From Opitutaceae bacterium (lineage in GTDB: Bacteria > Verrucomicrobiota > Verrucomicrobiia > Opitutales > Opitutaceae): a stretch of DNA of 64,000 bases. The stretch is taken from NCBI GenBank assembly GCA_016711225.1, contig JADJTK010000029.1:1-64000 (forward strand), in the 5' to 3' direction. The translations under genes and the position numbers were made by a program. Positions 1 through 8,582 of this stretch are shown here, in pieces. The notes below the pieces were generated by a model that saw only the letters and a list, made by a program, of their open reading frames with translations, had not been told where the DNA came from and ran no database searches. How positions within the stretch are numbered: position 1 is the first letter of the stretch; each line of letters opens with the position of its first letter.

Positions 1-1087
1 CATCCTCCTGCACCAGGCCGACGCCGACACCCTGCGCGCCGAATCTTGGTCCGGTCCGGACGGTTTCGTCCCCCCGGCCAAGGAGGACTGGGCTAGCGAC
101 GACTGCCTGGCCGTAGGCACCATCCGCACCGGCCGCGTGGTCGAGTACCCCCATCTGCACTCCGCCGAGGTACTGGAACTGCGCGACGTCCCCCGCCAGC
201 CCATGGTACGCGCCGCCCTCTTCGCCCCGATGCTCGTGGACGACGTGGTGATCGGCGTGCTCGCCAGCTACTCGGAGCGCCCGCATCGCCACAACAACGA
301 CGAGAAGCGCCTCCTCAGCGCCCTCGCCAACCTCGCCGCGGTCGCCATCGCCAACTCCCGCCTCTATGCCCGCGTCTTCCAAAGCGAGGACACCCTGCGC
401 AAAAACGAGACGCTCACCACCCTCGGCCTGCTCGCCGCCGAGATCGCCCACGAGGTCCGCAATCCGCTCACGGTCATCAAGCTCCTCTACAGCTCGCTGC
501 GCATCGAGTTCGCCGCCGGCGATCCTCGGGTCAAGGACATGCGCATCATCGGCGAGAAGCTCAACCAGCTCGAAGCCACCGTCACCCGGGTGCTCAACCT
601 CGCCAAGGCCCCCGGGGCCCTGCACTCCCGCTGGGCGCTCGACGAGATCGTCACCGACACCCTCCTGCTCGTGCGCCTCAAGCTCCACCAAAGCATGATC
701 ACGGTGCGCTACGAACCCGCCGCCGAGCCGCTGACCATCGAGGTCAACAAGGGCCAGATCCAGCAGGTGCTGCTCAACCTCATCCTCAACTCCGCCCACG
801 CCATGCCCAAGGGCGGCCGCATCACGCTGCGCACCACCCGCGAGACGCGTCCCGACGGCCAGTCTGTAGTCGTGCTCGACCTCGCCGACACCGGCCACGG
901 CATCCCGGCCGAGCTCCAAGACAAGCTTTTCGCCTCGGTCCTGATGGGGCGCACCGACGGCACTGGGCTGGGCTTGGCGATTGTGAAGCGCCTGGTGCAA
1001 AGCCATCACGGCGACATCGCCCTGCTCTCCACCAGCGCTGCCGGCACGACCTTTCGTATCACGCTTCCGCTGCCGACGGGGACGTGA
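1..1087 (+). CDS. GAF-domain sensor histidine kinase (5' end outside window)
   Basis: The reading frame is open from base 2 without a start, so the gene begins upstream of the window. The visible protein (about 361 residues) starts inside a GAF-like sensory domain and continues into a HisKA domain with the H-box EIAHEVRNPLTVI. A HATPase follows, with an N-box (NLILNSAHAMPKGG), a G1 box (DTGHGIP) and a G2 box (TDGTGLGLAIVK). No membrane helix is visible in this part, so the visible portion looks cytoplasmic. The HAMP-free GAF-HisKA-HATPase layout suits a soluble sensor that phosphorylates an unidentified response regulator. No regulator follows on the same strand; the next genes converge on it. 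The kinase call is firm, the signal is unknown. Confidence 0.85.
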   Translation, partial: ILLHQADADTLRAESWSGPDGFVPPAKEDWASDDCLAVGTIRTGRVVEYPHLHSAEVLELRDVPRQPMVRAALFAPMLVDDVVIGVLASYSERPHRHNNDEKRLLSALANLAAVAIANSRLYARVFQSEDTLRKNETLTTLGLLAAEIAHEVRNPLTVIKLLYSSLRIEFAAGDPRVKDMRIIGEKLNQLEATVTRVLNLAKAPGALHSRWALDEIVTDTLLLVRLKLHQSMITVRYEPAAEPLTIEVNKGQIQQVLLNLILNSAHAMPKGGRITLRTTRETRPDGQSVVVLDLADTGHGIPAELQDKLFASVLMGRTDGTGLGLAIVKRLVQSHHGDIALLSTSAAGTTFRITLPLPTGT

Positions 1088-1353
1088 ACCGCGCCCCCTC
1101 TTCCCGTCCCTAAAGGTCGGGAGGTTGCACCTAAACATCCACTCACCACAGTCGCCTTCGGGCAGGCGCATCGTCTCGGGCGTCGGCCGCGGCCCGGTTA
1201 AGATCAGGCAGCAGCGCCCACACTCTGTCATGGATGCGGTTGCGGCGGTACCAAGCCTTGCGGAGGAACCGTGCCGACCTCACCACGCCCACGGAGGTGA
1301 GCCGCCGGTCCGCCGCCAAAGCTGGAGCGACCCGACCCGGGACCGTTCCAGCA

Positions 1354-2766
1354 TCAAGCACCGCCGGACACCGGCAGCAGCAGCTCCACCCGCAAGCCGG
1401 GCCGATTATCCACCAACTGAATTCGGCCGTGGTGCAAATGCACCACCGCACGCACCAGGCTGAGCCCGAGCCCGTTGCCAGGTTGGTGCCGGCTCGCATC
1501 CAGACGGTAGAAACGCTCGAACACCTTCTCCTTCGCCTCTTGCGGAATCCCGGCGCCGGTATCCGCCACCACCAGCAGCACCCCATCTGCGGTCTGTCGC
1601 CCCGCGACAAGTATCCGCCCACCCGCGGGCGTAAATTTGATCGCATTGTCGACGAGGTTCGCGAGTGCTTGGAAAAGCAGATGCTTCTCGCCCAGCACTC
1701 CGGCCGGCATCGCCTCTACAGCGATCGCCAAGCCGCGCGCAGTCGCCAGCGGCTCATAGGCCTCCACCAAATCTGAGAGGAGTGGGGCGACTTCGAGCCG
1801 CACCAGCGCAGGACAACGCGCCCCCTGCTCGACATTGGCGATATGCAGCAACGCATTAAAAACGCCCAGGAGGTTCTCGGCCTCGGCCACGAGTTCATCG
1901 ACCTCCAGCCGGTTCGTGCCCAACTGGCCGCGCAAGGCCTCGATCTTGTTACGCAGCCGGGTGAGCGGCGTGCGTAGATCGTGCGCGAGATTGTCCGCCA
2001 CCTGCCGTACGCTCCCCATCTGGCCCTCGATGCGCGCCAGCATCGCGTTCAGTAACGAGGCGAGTTGACCGAAATCATCGCGCCGCGAGCGCAGCGGGAT
2101 TCGCCGCGCCAGATCTCCCGTCTCAATGATCTCACGGGCCGTGTCCGCGATCTGATTGAGCCGGTTGATCAGGTAGGCCACGGCGAGAAACCCGCACGCG
2201 CCCACGATCAGCGTGGCCCATTTCACCAGGTCGCTGGTATCGTCCAGCACCTCGAGCAGGCTGCTCACGTAACTAGTATTCAATCCTACCACCACCTCGT
2301 GGCCGTCGGCAAACTGGCGGGATTGGTAGACCACCGCGTAACCGGGCGCCCAGGGCGTGCTATCGTCGTAGGCCAGCCGCGGGCTGGTGGCCTGGCCCAC
2401 GGGCGGAAGAAGCGAGCGCACCTGCGTATTGATTCGATCGGCCTTGATTGGGCACAGATCGGTCACATTGGAGACGAGCACCTCGCCCGCCGGAGCGCGC
2501 AGCAGGAAAAGGATGGTGCCAGACCGATCGGAGAAGCGTTGCGCAAGGATGCGGCGCACGGCGTCGATCCCGCCCGTATCGTAGGCGACCTGCAGTACGT
2601 CGAGGGTGGCCTGCAACACGGTTTCAGAGCTCTTCACCGCCTGATCATCGCGCAGACGGGCCGTGAAATGGCGGCTGTTGATGCCGAGCGCCAGGGCCAG
2701 CAGCGAAGCCACGGCCACGGCGAGCCGCAGCGTGCGGCTTTGCCACAGGCGTCGAAGTCTATTCAC
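1354..2766 (-). CDS. HAMP-domain sensor histidine kinase (QseC/CusS-like)
   Basis: A membrane histidine kinase of about 470 residues. The first transmembrane helix is near residues 13-29, a periplasmic sensory region follows to about 180, and the second helix is near 182-201. After it come a HAMP domain, a HisKA domain with phospho-acceptor His262 in NLAHDLRTPLTRL, and a HATPase with DNAIKFTPAGG, DTGAGIP and NGLGLSLV boxes. I chose the GTG at 2766: it overlaps the stop of the upstream response-regulator gene by 8 bases, a typical translational-coupling arrangement. An open frame extends further upstream but reads through the regulator gene. It is the last gene of a mipA/ompV - regulator - kinase operon, so it probably senses an envelope condition; the ligand cannot be read from the sequence. 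Confidence 0.9.
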   Translation of the reverse strand: MNRLRRLWQSRTLRLAVAVASLLALALGINSRHFTARLRDDQAVKSSETVLQATLDVLQVAYDTGGIDAVRRILAQRFSDRSGTILFLLRAPAGEVLVSNVTDLCPIKADRINTQVRSLLPPVGQATSPRLAYDDSTPWAPGYAVVYQSRQFADGHEVVVGLNTSYVSSLLEVLDDTSDLVKWATLIVGACGFLAVAYLINRLNQIADTAREIIETGDLARRIPLRSRRDDFGQLASLLNAMLARIEGQMGSVRQVADNLAHDLRTPLTRLRNKIEALRGQLGTNRLEVDELVAEAENLLGVFNALLHIANVEQGARCPALVRLEVAPLLSDLVEAYEPLATARGLAIAVEAMPAGVLGEKHLLFQALANLVDNAIKFTPAGGRILVAGRQTADGVLLVVADTGAGIPQEAKEKVFERFYRLDASRHQPGNGLGLSLVRAVVHLHHGRIQLVDNRPGLRVELLLPVSGGA

Positions 2767-3442
2767 GGATGAGGTAGCCCGTGCCGCGCACCGTCGCGAT
2801 GAGTGGTTCCGGGCGATGCTGATCGATCTTGCCGCGCAACCGGCTGATGTGGACGTCGACAATATTGGTCTGCGGATCGAAATGATAGGACCAGACGTGC
2901 TCCAAAATCATGGTGCGCGTGACCACCTGACCTTTGTGCTGGAGCAGGTATTCGAGCAGCCGGAATTCGGTGGGCTTCAGCTCGACCCCCGCGCCGCCGC
3001 AGGTGACCCGCCGCCGTAACAGATCCATTTCGACATCGGCCGCGTGCAGCCTGGTCACAACGGGCGAGCCCGCCAGTTGCAGCCGCGCTCGCCGCACCAA
3101 CGCCTCGATCCTTGCCACCATCTCGGAGAAGGCGAAGGGCTTGACCACGTAGTCGTCCCCACCCTGGCGCAGACCCTCGATGCGGTCGTCCACCTCACCC
3201 AGTGCACTGAGAATCAACACCGGGGTGGCGTTGCCCGTGCCCCGCAGAGTACGGATCAGGGCAAGGCCATCGAGTTGCGGCAACATCCGGTCCACCACCA
3301 GCGCGTCATACTTTTCGGTCGTCCCCAGAAAGAGCCCGTCGCAACCGTTGTTCGCGACGTCGACCACGTGACCGAGTTCACGCAGGCCCTTGGACACATA
3401 GTCCGACACGCTGGAGTCGTCCTCGATGATCAACAATTTCAT
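2759..3442 (-). CDS. OmpR/PhoB-family response regulator
   Basis: The protein has 227 residues. An N-terminal receiver begins MKLLIIEDD, with the acidic pocket, a phospho-acceptor Asp in VVDRMLPQLDG and the conserved Lys in VVKPFAF. A C-terminal winged-helix DNA-binding domain follows (ELKPTEFRLLEYLL, VVTRTMILEHVW, VDVHISRLRGKID, RGTGYLI). The ATG at 3442 gives the normal receiver start; an ATG two codons upstream (3448) is an alternative, and the longer open frame upstream is not supported. It lies between the MipA/OmpV-like gene (113 bases upstream) and its cognate kinase (8-base overlap). It presumably controls this operon, but no operator was recognised. Confidence 0.93.
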   Translation of the reverse strand: MKLLIIEDDSSVSDYVSKGLRELGHVVDVANNGCDGLFLGTTEKYDALVVDRMLPQLDGLALIRTLRGTGNATPVLILSALGEVDDRIEGLRQGGDDYVVKPFAFSEMVARIEALVRRARLQLAGSPVVTRLHAADVEMDLLRRRVTCGGAGVELKPTEFRLLEYLLQHKGQVVTRTMILEHVWSYHFDPQTNIVDVHISRLRGKIDQHRPEPLIATVRGTGYLIRE

Positions 3443-3555
3443 GGGCATTCGGCCGTCGGCTGGAGTACTCGCAAAGGCATTGCGCGAACACAAGCTCGCA
3501 GCCTCGCAACGACAGCGGAACTGACGCTTGGTTGACTCATTCGTGCGCGCCACCC

Positions 3556-4353
3556 TCAGAACCGGAAGAATACCGCCAGCGCCGCCTGCACGAGCTGATT
3601 GTCCTCGGATGTTAGCGGGCTCCGGCGGGCATCCCCCAGCAACACGCCGTAGTCGAGCGTCGCCGCCACGCCCCATCGCGCTCCGATTTGTCGCATCAGG
3701 CGCAACCGCCCGCCCCAGCGCTCCAGCCCCGCGCCCGGCCGATACCCCGCCCGACCGGACCGGAGCGACTGCGCCGCATCCACTCCGTAGAAGGCCGCCA
3801 TCGTCGCACTGTCGGCCCATGCGAGATATGACTCGAGCGTGAGCACCAGCCCGCTCCCGGTCCGCCACTGCCGGGCGAGCGTAGACTCCCCGCGCAGGCC
3901 ATCGTAGCTGCCGAGCGCGCGCCGCCCCTTCACCGCCACGGTGTACCCGCCATTCCGATAGCGCAGCGTTGCGGCCGCCACGGGCGCGGCTCCGATGTCG
4001 CCCAGACCACGCAGCTCCGTCTCCGCCCAGTCCTCTTTTCGCCCGAGGTCGAAGTGCAGCGCGAGGTCCGCGGAAAACCCGTTAGCCGCCACCACCGTCG
4101 CACCCAAGCCCCGTTCAGTACTCAAAAAATAGCGATGACGATAGACGACCTCCACGAACGGCAGCGGCATGAGGCGGTACTTGTCGACTCCCGGAGAGAC
4201 CGGCCGCAGCATCGCAGCGGCGCCAAGCCGGCTCTCCCACGCCGGATCCGAGTCTTGCTCGGGCGACTGGACTTGGGCCGGCAATCGTTGCGGGACGAGC
4301 GCCAGAAGAATTCCACCTATAACCAGAAAGACGAGGGATTGGGGTTTGCACAT
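3556..4353 (-). CDS. MipA/OmpV-family outer-membrane protein
   Basis: A 265-residue precursor. The start at 4353 gives an N-terminal signal peptide (a hydrophobic stretch around residues 7-20 ending near PQRLPAQ). The rest has the alternating pattern of an outer-membrane beta barrel and ends in FFRF with a terminal Phe, as barrel proteins do. Blocks such as YRLMPLPFVEVVYRHRYFLS and YGVLLGDARRSPLTSEDNQ match the MipA/OmpV family, which includes a murein-enzyme scaffolding protein and osmolarity-linked porin-like proteins. It is the first gene of the operon with the OmpR-type regulator and HAMP kinase. MipA/OmpV genes are often found next to two-component systems, so a regulated envelope response is likely. 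Its actual cargo or partner is unknown. Confidence 0.82.
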   Translation of the reverse strand: MCKPQSLVFLVIGGILLALVPQRLPAQVQSPEQDSDPAWESRLGAAAMLRPVSPGVDKYRLMPLPFVEVVYRHRYFLSTERGLGATVVAANGFSADLALHFDLGRKEDWAETELRGLGDIGAAPVAAATLRYRNGGYTVAVKGRRALGSYDGLRGESTLARQWRTGSGLVLTLESYLAWADSATMAAFYGVDAAQSLRSGRAGYRPGAGLERWGGRLRLMRQIGARWGVAATLDYGVLLGDARRSPLTSEDNQLVQAALAVFFRF

Positions 4354-4554
4354 GGTGTTTTGAAGTCGCCCCAGTCTATCAGCCGGCACCTGAAGAAAAC
4401 CCGACTGGGAGATTAAACCTTCTCCATGTGCAGGAGATCCCTCGAACCGCCCGAAGTATTCAGCTCCACTCCCTCGACCACTCCGGCGCCACTGGCGCCA
4501 TCGCCCCGCCATCCACGCCCCCCTCATTGAGGGCCCGAAAGTCTCGTCACCCCC

Positions 4555-5853
4555 TCACCAATCCTGCAGTTTGCTCTCGTTCGTGCGGCCGGGCTCGAGG
4601 CGCTCCAACACTTCGCCGAGCAGATAGATCGAACCGGTAACCACCACTGTATCGCCTGCCGCGCCGACCCCGCAGCGCCCTGGCGCCGGGAAAACCGCCT
4701 CCAGCGTCGTGCGCCGCACCGTGCCTCGGTAGTCCGCCGGGATATACGACTCCATCGCCTCGAAACCCGTGGCTCGGTCCTGGTGCGGCACCACCAGATG
4801 GATCTCGCGCGCATGCCTCGCCACCGCGGTGAGCAGGGCCCTCGCCCGCCGTTCGCCCAGCACCCCGGTGACGACCACCGGCTGGCGACCGGTCTCCGCG
4901 GCAAGCCGCTCCAAGCTCTCGTCGAGCTGCACGGCACCCTCCGCATTGTGCGTAGCGTCGAGAATCACCGGCGTCGCACCCACCTGGATCCGCTGCCAGC
5001 GGCCGGGCCAGCTCACCCCCTGCAAGCCGCGCGCCACAACCTCCGGCGTCAACCGCCAGACCGGAGGCATGAGCCGCGCCACCAGCGTCGCGGTCGCAGC
5101 GTTCCACCGCTGGTAGGTGCCCTCCAGGTTGGTCGTCGGGTAGGCGGCAAGTTCGGTGCCAAATTCGCACTCGACCGACCACAGCGGCGCACCTCGCTCG
5201 GCCGCCAGGCGCTCGATGACCGCCTGGGCCTCCGGCGGCATCCGCCCCACCACAACGGGGCGGCCGGGCTTGATGATGCCCGCCTTCTCGAAGGCAATCT
5301 GCTCATACGTGTCGCCCAGGAGCTCGCAGTGGTCGAGCCCGATGGAAGTGATCACCGCGATCTCCGGCTCGAGAATGTTGGTGGCGTCGAAGCGCCCCCC
5401 CAGCCCCACCTCGATCAGCCCGACGTCCACCCGTTTCCGGGCGAAATGCAGGAACGCCGCGCCGGTCATGAACTCGAAAAAACTGGGGTGGTCGCTGGGA
5501 TCAAGGGCGGCCAGCCGGTCGGCGTGGGCCTGCACCTCGCGGCAGTAGGCCACGATCTCCTCGTCGCTGAGCGGCACACGATCGACCTGCATGCGCTCGC
5601 CCAGGCGCAGCAGGTGCGGCGAGGTGTAGAGTCCGGTGTGCCAGCCAGCCAAGCGAAAGATGGCTTCCAGCATCGCCGAAACGGAGCCCTTGCCGTTGGT
5701 GCCCGCCACATGGATGCAGGGATAACACCGCTCCGGATGCCCGAGTGCCGCGGCCAGCAGCCGCATGCGGTCGATGCCCAGCTTCAGGCCCTGGATCTTG
5801 AGGCCGTAGAGGTACTCCTTGGTGCTGGCGTAGTCGTGGAGGGCGGAGATCAC
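4555..5853 (-). CDS. folC: Bifunctional folylpolyglutamate synthase / dihydrofolate synthase
   Basis: A 432-residue Mur-ligase-fold enzyme. It adds glutamate to dihydropteroate and folates with ATP hydrolysis in the cytoplasm. The P-loop VAGTNGKGS lies at residues 49-57, followed by the family block MLEAIFRLAGWHTGLYTSPHL. The central domain has EVGLGGRFDATNI and ITSIGLDHCELLG, and the C-terminal domain has ILDATHNAEGA. The length is normal. The gene is monocistronic on the minus strand, divergent from the CcsA/HemX-like gene across a 491-base gap, and is followed by the divergent mipA promoter region. No oddities were seen. Confidence 0.95.
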   Translation of the reverse strand: MISALHDYASTKEYLYGLKIQGLKLGIDRMRLLAAALGHPERCYPCIHVAGTNGKGSVSAMLEAIFRLAGWHTGLYTSPHLLRLGERMQVDRVPLSDEEIVAYCREVQAHADRLAALDPSDHPSFFEFMTGAAFLHFARKRVDVGLIEVGLGGRFDATNILEPEIAVITSIGLDHCELLGDTYEQIAFEKAGIIKPGRPVVVGRMPPEAQAVIERLAAERGAPLWSVECEFGTELAAYPTTNLEGTYQRWNAATATLVARLMPPVWRLTPEVVARGLQGVSWPGRWQRIQVGATPVILDATHNAEGAVQLDESLERLAAETGRQPVVVTGVLGERRARALLTAVARHAREIHLVVPHQDRATGFEAMESYIPADYRGTVRRTTLEAVFPAPGRCGVGAAGDTVVVTGSIYLLGEVLERLEPGRTNESKLQDW

Positions 5854-6344
5854 GGGAAACTCAAGGTGTTACGAGGTTCAGAGCCTCATGACTGACAAAT
5901 GCCTGACCGTCGGCGTCGGTCAAGACAGCCGCTCGCCAGACACCGCCAGGGCTTGCCCAGCCCTGGCGCCCGGCCGGTTTTCCACGACTTCCGTCCGCGC
6001 CACCGCCGTGCCCGCATCGCCGCGGAGCGCCAGCCCCGAGCGCCAAAAAGCGAAGGGCGCGGCCTCGGCCGCGCCCTGAGATACCCTAACAAACGCTGAC
6101 TTTCACAAACCCAAATTGGATGTGCGCCGCCCGCTGGCAGTGGCGCTGCCGGCCCCCGCTCGGGCCACCAGCTTCGAACCTAAAATCTTCGGACTGTACC
6201 CGGCCGTACCGGACGGTCGATCGAACTGACTCCCGCATCATCGGCCCAAACCCTCCGGGGTTAAGGACCAGACGGATGATTTTCGGCCCTATCCCGGCCG
6301 CCCCGGACTTGCACCGCGCCGCGCCGGGCCCCACGTTGGTCCCA
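5854..6344. other. Divergent intergenic region folC / ccsA-like gene
   Basis: 491 bases without a convincing gene. It must hold the promoters of two divergent genes but I could not assign -35/-10 boxes with confidence. The one clear structure is a strong stem-loop at 6054-6077. The short open frames here are of random composition. Confidence 0.5.
6054..6077. other. 10-bp stem-loop in the folC upstream region
   Basis: A perfect 10-bp inverted repeat (agggcgcggc / gccgcgccct) around a four-base CTCG loop. Read on the minus strand, a run of five T lies a few bases beyond the stem, so it could terminate a minus-strand transcript. No gene is recognisable upstream on that strand. Confidence 0.5.
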
Positions 6345-7199
6345 ATGGATCTGCCGTTTTTCACCGATCGTTGGGCCATCGCCTGCGGCACGGGATTCTA
6401 CGCCTCCGGTCTGCTCTACGGCTGTTGGTCCGTGCTGCACCGCCGCCGCCACTCACGTATCGCCAGTTACACCTTCATGCTGGTCGGTTGGCTGCTGCAA
6501 ACCTACGGGCTCTACCTGCGCGGCCAGGCCACGCATAGTTGCCCCACCGGCAACAAGTTTGAACTGGTCCAGTTCGTCGCCTGGTCCTGCACCCTTCTCT
6601 ACCTCGCCGTCGGCCCGGCGTTCCGCACCAGCCTGCTGGGCTTCTTCAGCTCCGGCATGGCCGTACTGCTGGGAGTCGTGTCGCTGGCCATTCCGGCCTG
6701 GGACAGCGCCTCGCGGACCCGCCCCTTTGGCGACGACCCGGTGGTGGCCATCCACGCCTCGCTCGCACTTTTTAGCTACGGCGTTTTCGCCCTGCTCGCG
6801 CTCACCTCGCTAATGTTTCTGCTGCAGCACCGCAACCTGCGCCAGAAGCGCTCCGGCGGCGCCTTTGCCCTCCTGCCCTCGATTGTGGAACTCGACCACA
6901 TGAACCTGCGCCTGCTCGGCTGCGGCGTAGTGCTGTTGGCCATCGCTCTCGGGATCGCCGGGCTCCACTGGCGCGGGCATCCCGACGCCGTCGCCCCGGC
7001 CAAACTCATCGTCACCGTCACTGTCTGGCTCTGCTACGCCTTTGCTCTCGGCCAGCGGCTCCTCCAGCGCTGGGTGGCGCAGCGCTTCGCCTGGCTCTGC
7101 CTCGCTCTCTTCCTCGCCCCGTTGCTTTCCCTCGGCATCGTCAGCTCCCCCCGTCGCCCCGACCTGCCCGCCCCCCTGCCCGCCGTCCGCGCGCCATGA
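6345..7199 (+). CDS. CcsA/HemX-like integral membrane protein (cytochrome c assembly family)
   Basis: A 284-residue protein with about eight hydrophobic helices spread over its whole length. The layout and its place directly before hemA fit the HemX/CcsA group (cytochrome c assembly protein fold), which handles haem at the membrane or tunes HemA level. The family's tryptophan-rich haem-handling motif is not intact: around residues 205-230 I see GLHWRGHPD rather than the usual WGxxWxWDP. HemX-like is therefore safer than a working CcsA. The start at 6345 gives MDLPFF; an in-frame ATG at 6276 is possible. The stop overlaps the hemA start as ATGA (7196-7199), so the two are translationally coupled. 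Confidence 0.75.
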   Translation: MDLPFFTDRWAIACGTGFYASGLLYGCWSVLHRRRHSRIASYTFMLVGWLLQTYGLYLRGQATHSCPTGNKFELVQFVAWSCTLLYLAVGPAFRTSLLGFFSSGMAVLLGVVSLAIPAWDSASRTRPFGDDPVVAIHASLALFSYGVFALLALTSLMFLLQHRNLRQKRSGGAFALLPSIVELDHMNLRLLGCGVVLLAIALGIAGLHWRGHPDAVAPAKLIVTVTVWLCYAFALGQRLLQRWVAQRFAWLCLALFLAPLLSLGIVSSPRRPDLPAPLPAVRAP

Positions 7200-8245
7200 C
7201 CGCCGCCAAGCACCTCTTCCTGCTCGGGGCGAACCATCGCACCTCGCCGCTCGCCCTGCGCGAGCGCCTCACCCTCACCCCGGAGAAAGGCGCCGCCCTC
7301 GCCGCCGCCCTCCGCGCCACCGGCGCGGTGGCCGAATACTGCCTGCTCAACACCTGCAACCGCGTCGAACTCTACGCGGTGAGCCCTGAGCCCGTCACCG
7401 CCCAGCACCTCCTGGCCGAGTTCTGCCGCATCCAGGGGCTGGCGCCAGCCGACTTCGCCCCGCACGCCCACCAGCGCCGCAATCCCGCTGCGGTGGTCCA
7501 CCTGTTCGAGGTGGCCGCCGGGCTCGACTCGCAGATGGTCGGCGAAACCGAGATTCTGGGACAGGTAAAGGACGCCTACGCCGCCGCCCAGGCCGCCGGC
7601 ACCGTGGGCCCCGTGCTCAACCGCGTTTTCCAAAAAGCCTTCCACGCCGCCAAGATCGTACGCCGCGAGACGGCCATCGGCGAAGGCCAGGTGAGCGTGG
7701 CCACCGTCGCCGTATCGCTGGCGGAACGCATCTTCGGCCGCCTGCGCGACAGCCGCGTGCTCGTAATTGGAGCCGGCGACATCGCGGAGAAAACCGCCAA
7801 AGCCCTGCGCAGTCGCGAGGCGGGGACAATCATCTTCGCCAACCGCACCGCTGCCCGCGCCGAGGAACTCGCCCGGGAATTTGCCGGTGCCGCCCTGCCC
7901 TTCGCCCGCCTGGACGACGGCTTGGCCGAAAGCGACATCGTCGTCTCCTCCACCGCCGCGCCCGAGCCCGTGCTCACCGTGCCGATGGTCGACGCCGCGA
8001 TGCACAAGCGGGCCTCGCGTCCGCTCTTCCTGATCGATCTCGCCCTTCCTCGCGACATCGAGCCCGGCGCCGCCGAGCTGCCCAATGTTTTCGTCTACAA
8101 CCTCGACGACCTCGCCCGGCTGGCCGAGGAGAACATCGCCCAGCGCCGCGCCGAAATCGACCGCGCCCGAGCGCTGCTCACCGGCCGTGCCGAGGAGACC
8201 TGGCAGAAGCTCAGTCCCGGGAGCACGAGCGACTCGCCCCAATAG
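7196..8245 (+). CDS. hemA: Glutamyl-tRNA reductase
   Basis: A 349-residue enzyme that reduces glutamyl-tRNA to glutamate-1-semialdehyde with NADPH, the first committed step of C5-pathway tetrapyrrole synthesis. The N-terminal catalytic domain has the nucleophile Cys54 in LLNTCNRVELY and the block GLDSQMVGETEILGQVK. The middle has the NADPH-binding glycine motif VLVIGAGDIAEKTA and the segment ANRTAARAEELA. Compared with the usual length of about 420 residues, the C-terminal dimerisation domain is almost missing: the protein ends about 30 residues after NLDDLARLAEENIAQRR. No frameshift explains this, so it looks naturally short. It is coupled by ATGA to the upstream membrane gene. Confidence 0.95.
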   Translation: MTAAKHLFLLGANHRTSPLALRERLTLTPEKGAALAAALRATGAVAEYCLLNTCNRVELYAVSPEPVTAQHLLAEFCRIQGLAPADFAPHAHQRRNPAAVVHLFEVAAGLDSQMVGETEILGQVKDAYAAAQAAGTVGPVLNRVFQKAFHAAKIVRRETAIGEGQVSVATVAVSLAERIFGRLRDSRVLVIGAGDIAEKTAKALRSREAGTIIFANRTAARAEELAREFAGAALPFARLDDGLAESDIVVSSTAAPEPVLTVPMVDAAMHKRASRPLFLIDLALPRDIEPGAAELPNVFVYNLDDLARLAEENIAQRRAEIDRARALLTGRAEETWQKLSPGSTSDSPQ

Positions 8246-8288
8246 GCCAGCACTCGGGCCCGACAACCGGAGTATCCATTCCGCTGCA

Positions 8289-8340
8289 GGAGCGTGCTTG
8301 CACGCGATTCCGCGCGCCAGATCGCGTGCAAGCACGCTCC
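8289..8340. repeat. REP-like long hairpin downstream of hemA
   Basis: Two perfectly complementary 20-base arms (8289-8308 and 8321-8340) are separated by 12 bases. The arm core GGAGCGTGCTTGCACGC resembles the REP palindromes (GGAGCGNGCTTGCNCGC pattern) known from Pseudomonas and other bacteria. There is no T-tract, so it is better read as a REP-type repeat, which may still stop or stabilise the hemA transcript. Confidence 0.8.
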
Positions 8341-8512
8341 CTCCACCGGAGGGCCGCGCACCAATCCTCTCCCTCAATCGCGTCGACGCACGCCTTGATG
8401 CCCTAGCAAAAAACCGGGGCGCCCGCGCACCCCGGTTCAAACATCAAGAGACGTAGGGCTAGTCTGTGACCGGCCTGCTGCCGTTAGCGCAAGCGAAACT
8501 CAGCCGCGCAGA

Positions 8513-8529
8513 ACCGGTCGAAGACCGGT
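8513..8529. repeat. Short hairpin, REP-like on the minus strand
   Basis: Arms ACCGGTC and GACCGGT with a 3-base loop. On the minus strand it is preceded by GTAGG, giving a GTAGGACCGGTCTTCGACCGGT layout like the other repeats here. Confidence 0.55.
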
Positions 8530-8546
8530 CCTACCCGCCGCAGCTC

Positions 8547-8567
8547 GGATCGGCGCTTCGCCGATCC
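8547..8567. terminator. Stem-loop 3' of the beta-barrel gene
   Basis: A perfect 9-bp stem (GGATCGGCG / CGCCGATCC) with a 3-base loop lies 16 bases past the minus-strand stop at 8583. A factor-independent terminator would need a T-run, which is absent, so the terminator role is inferred from position and stem strength. Confidence 0.45.
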
Positions 8568-8582
8568 AAGGTGCCCCCTTGC

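Larger units (their letters stand above)
8246..8582. other. Intergenic hairpin cluster between hemA and the beta-barrel gene
   Basis: 337 bases between convergent genes, with no coding signal. It contains three inverted repeats (8289-8340, 8513-8529, 8547-8567), listed separately. Confidence 0.7.

Noticed and set aside
1234..2772. Long plus-strand open frames opposite the sensor kinase gene
   Set aside because: They lie antisense to a kinase gene with clear HisKA/HATPase motifs and have the His/Arg/Gly-rich composition of shadow frames in GC-rich DNA.
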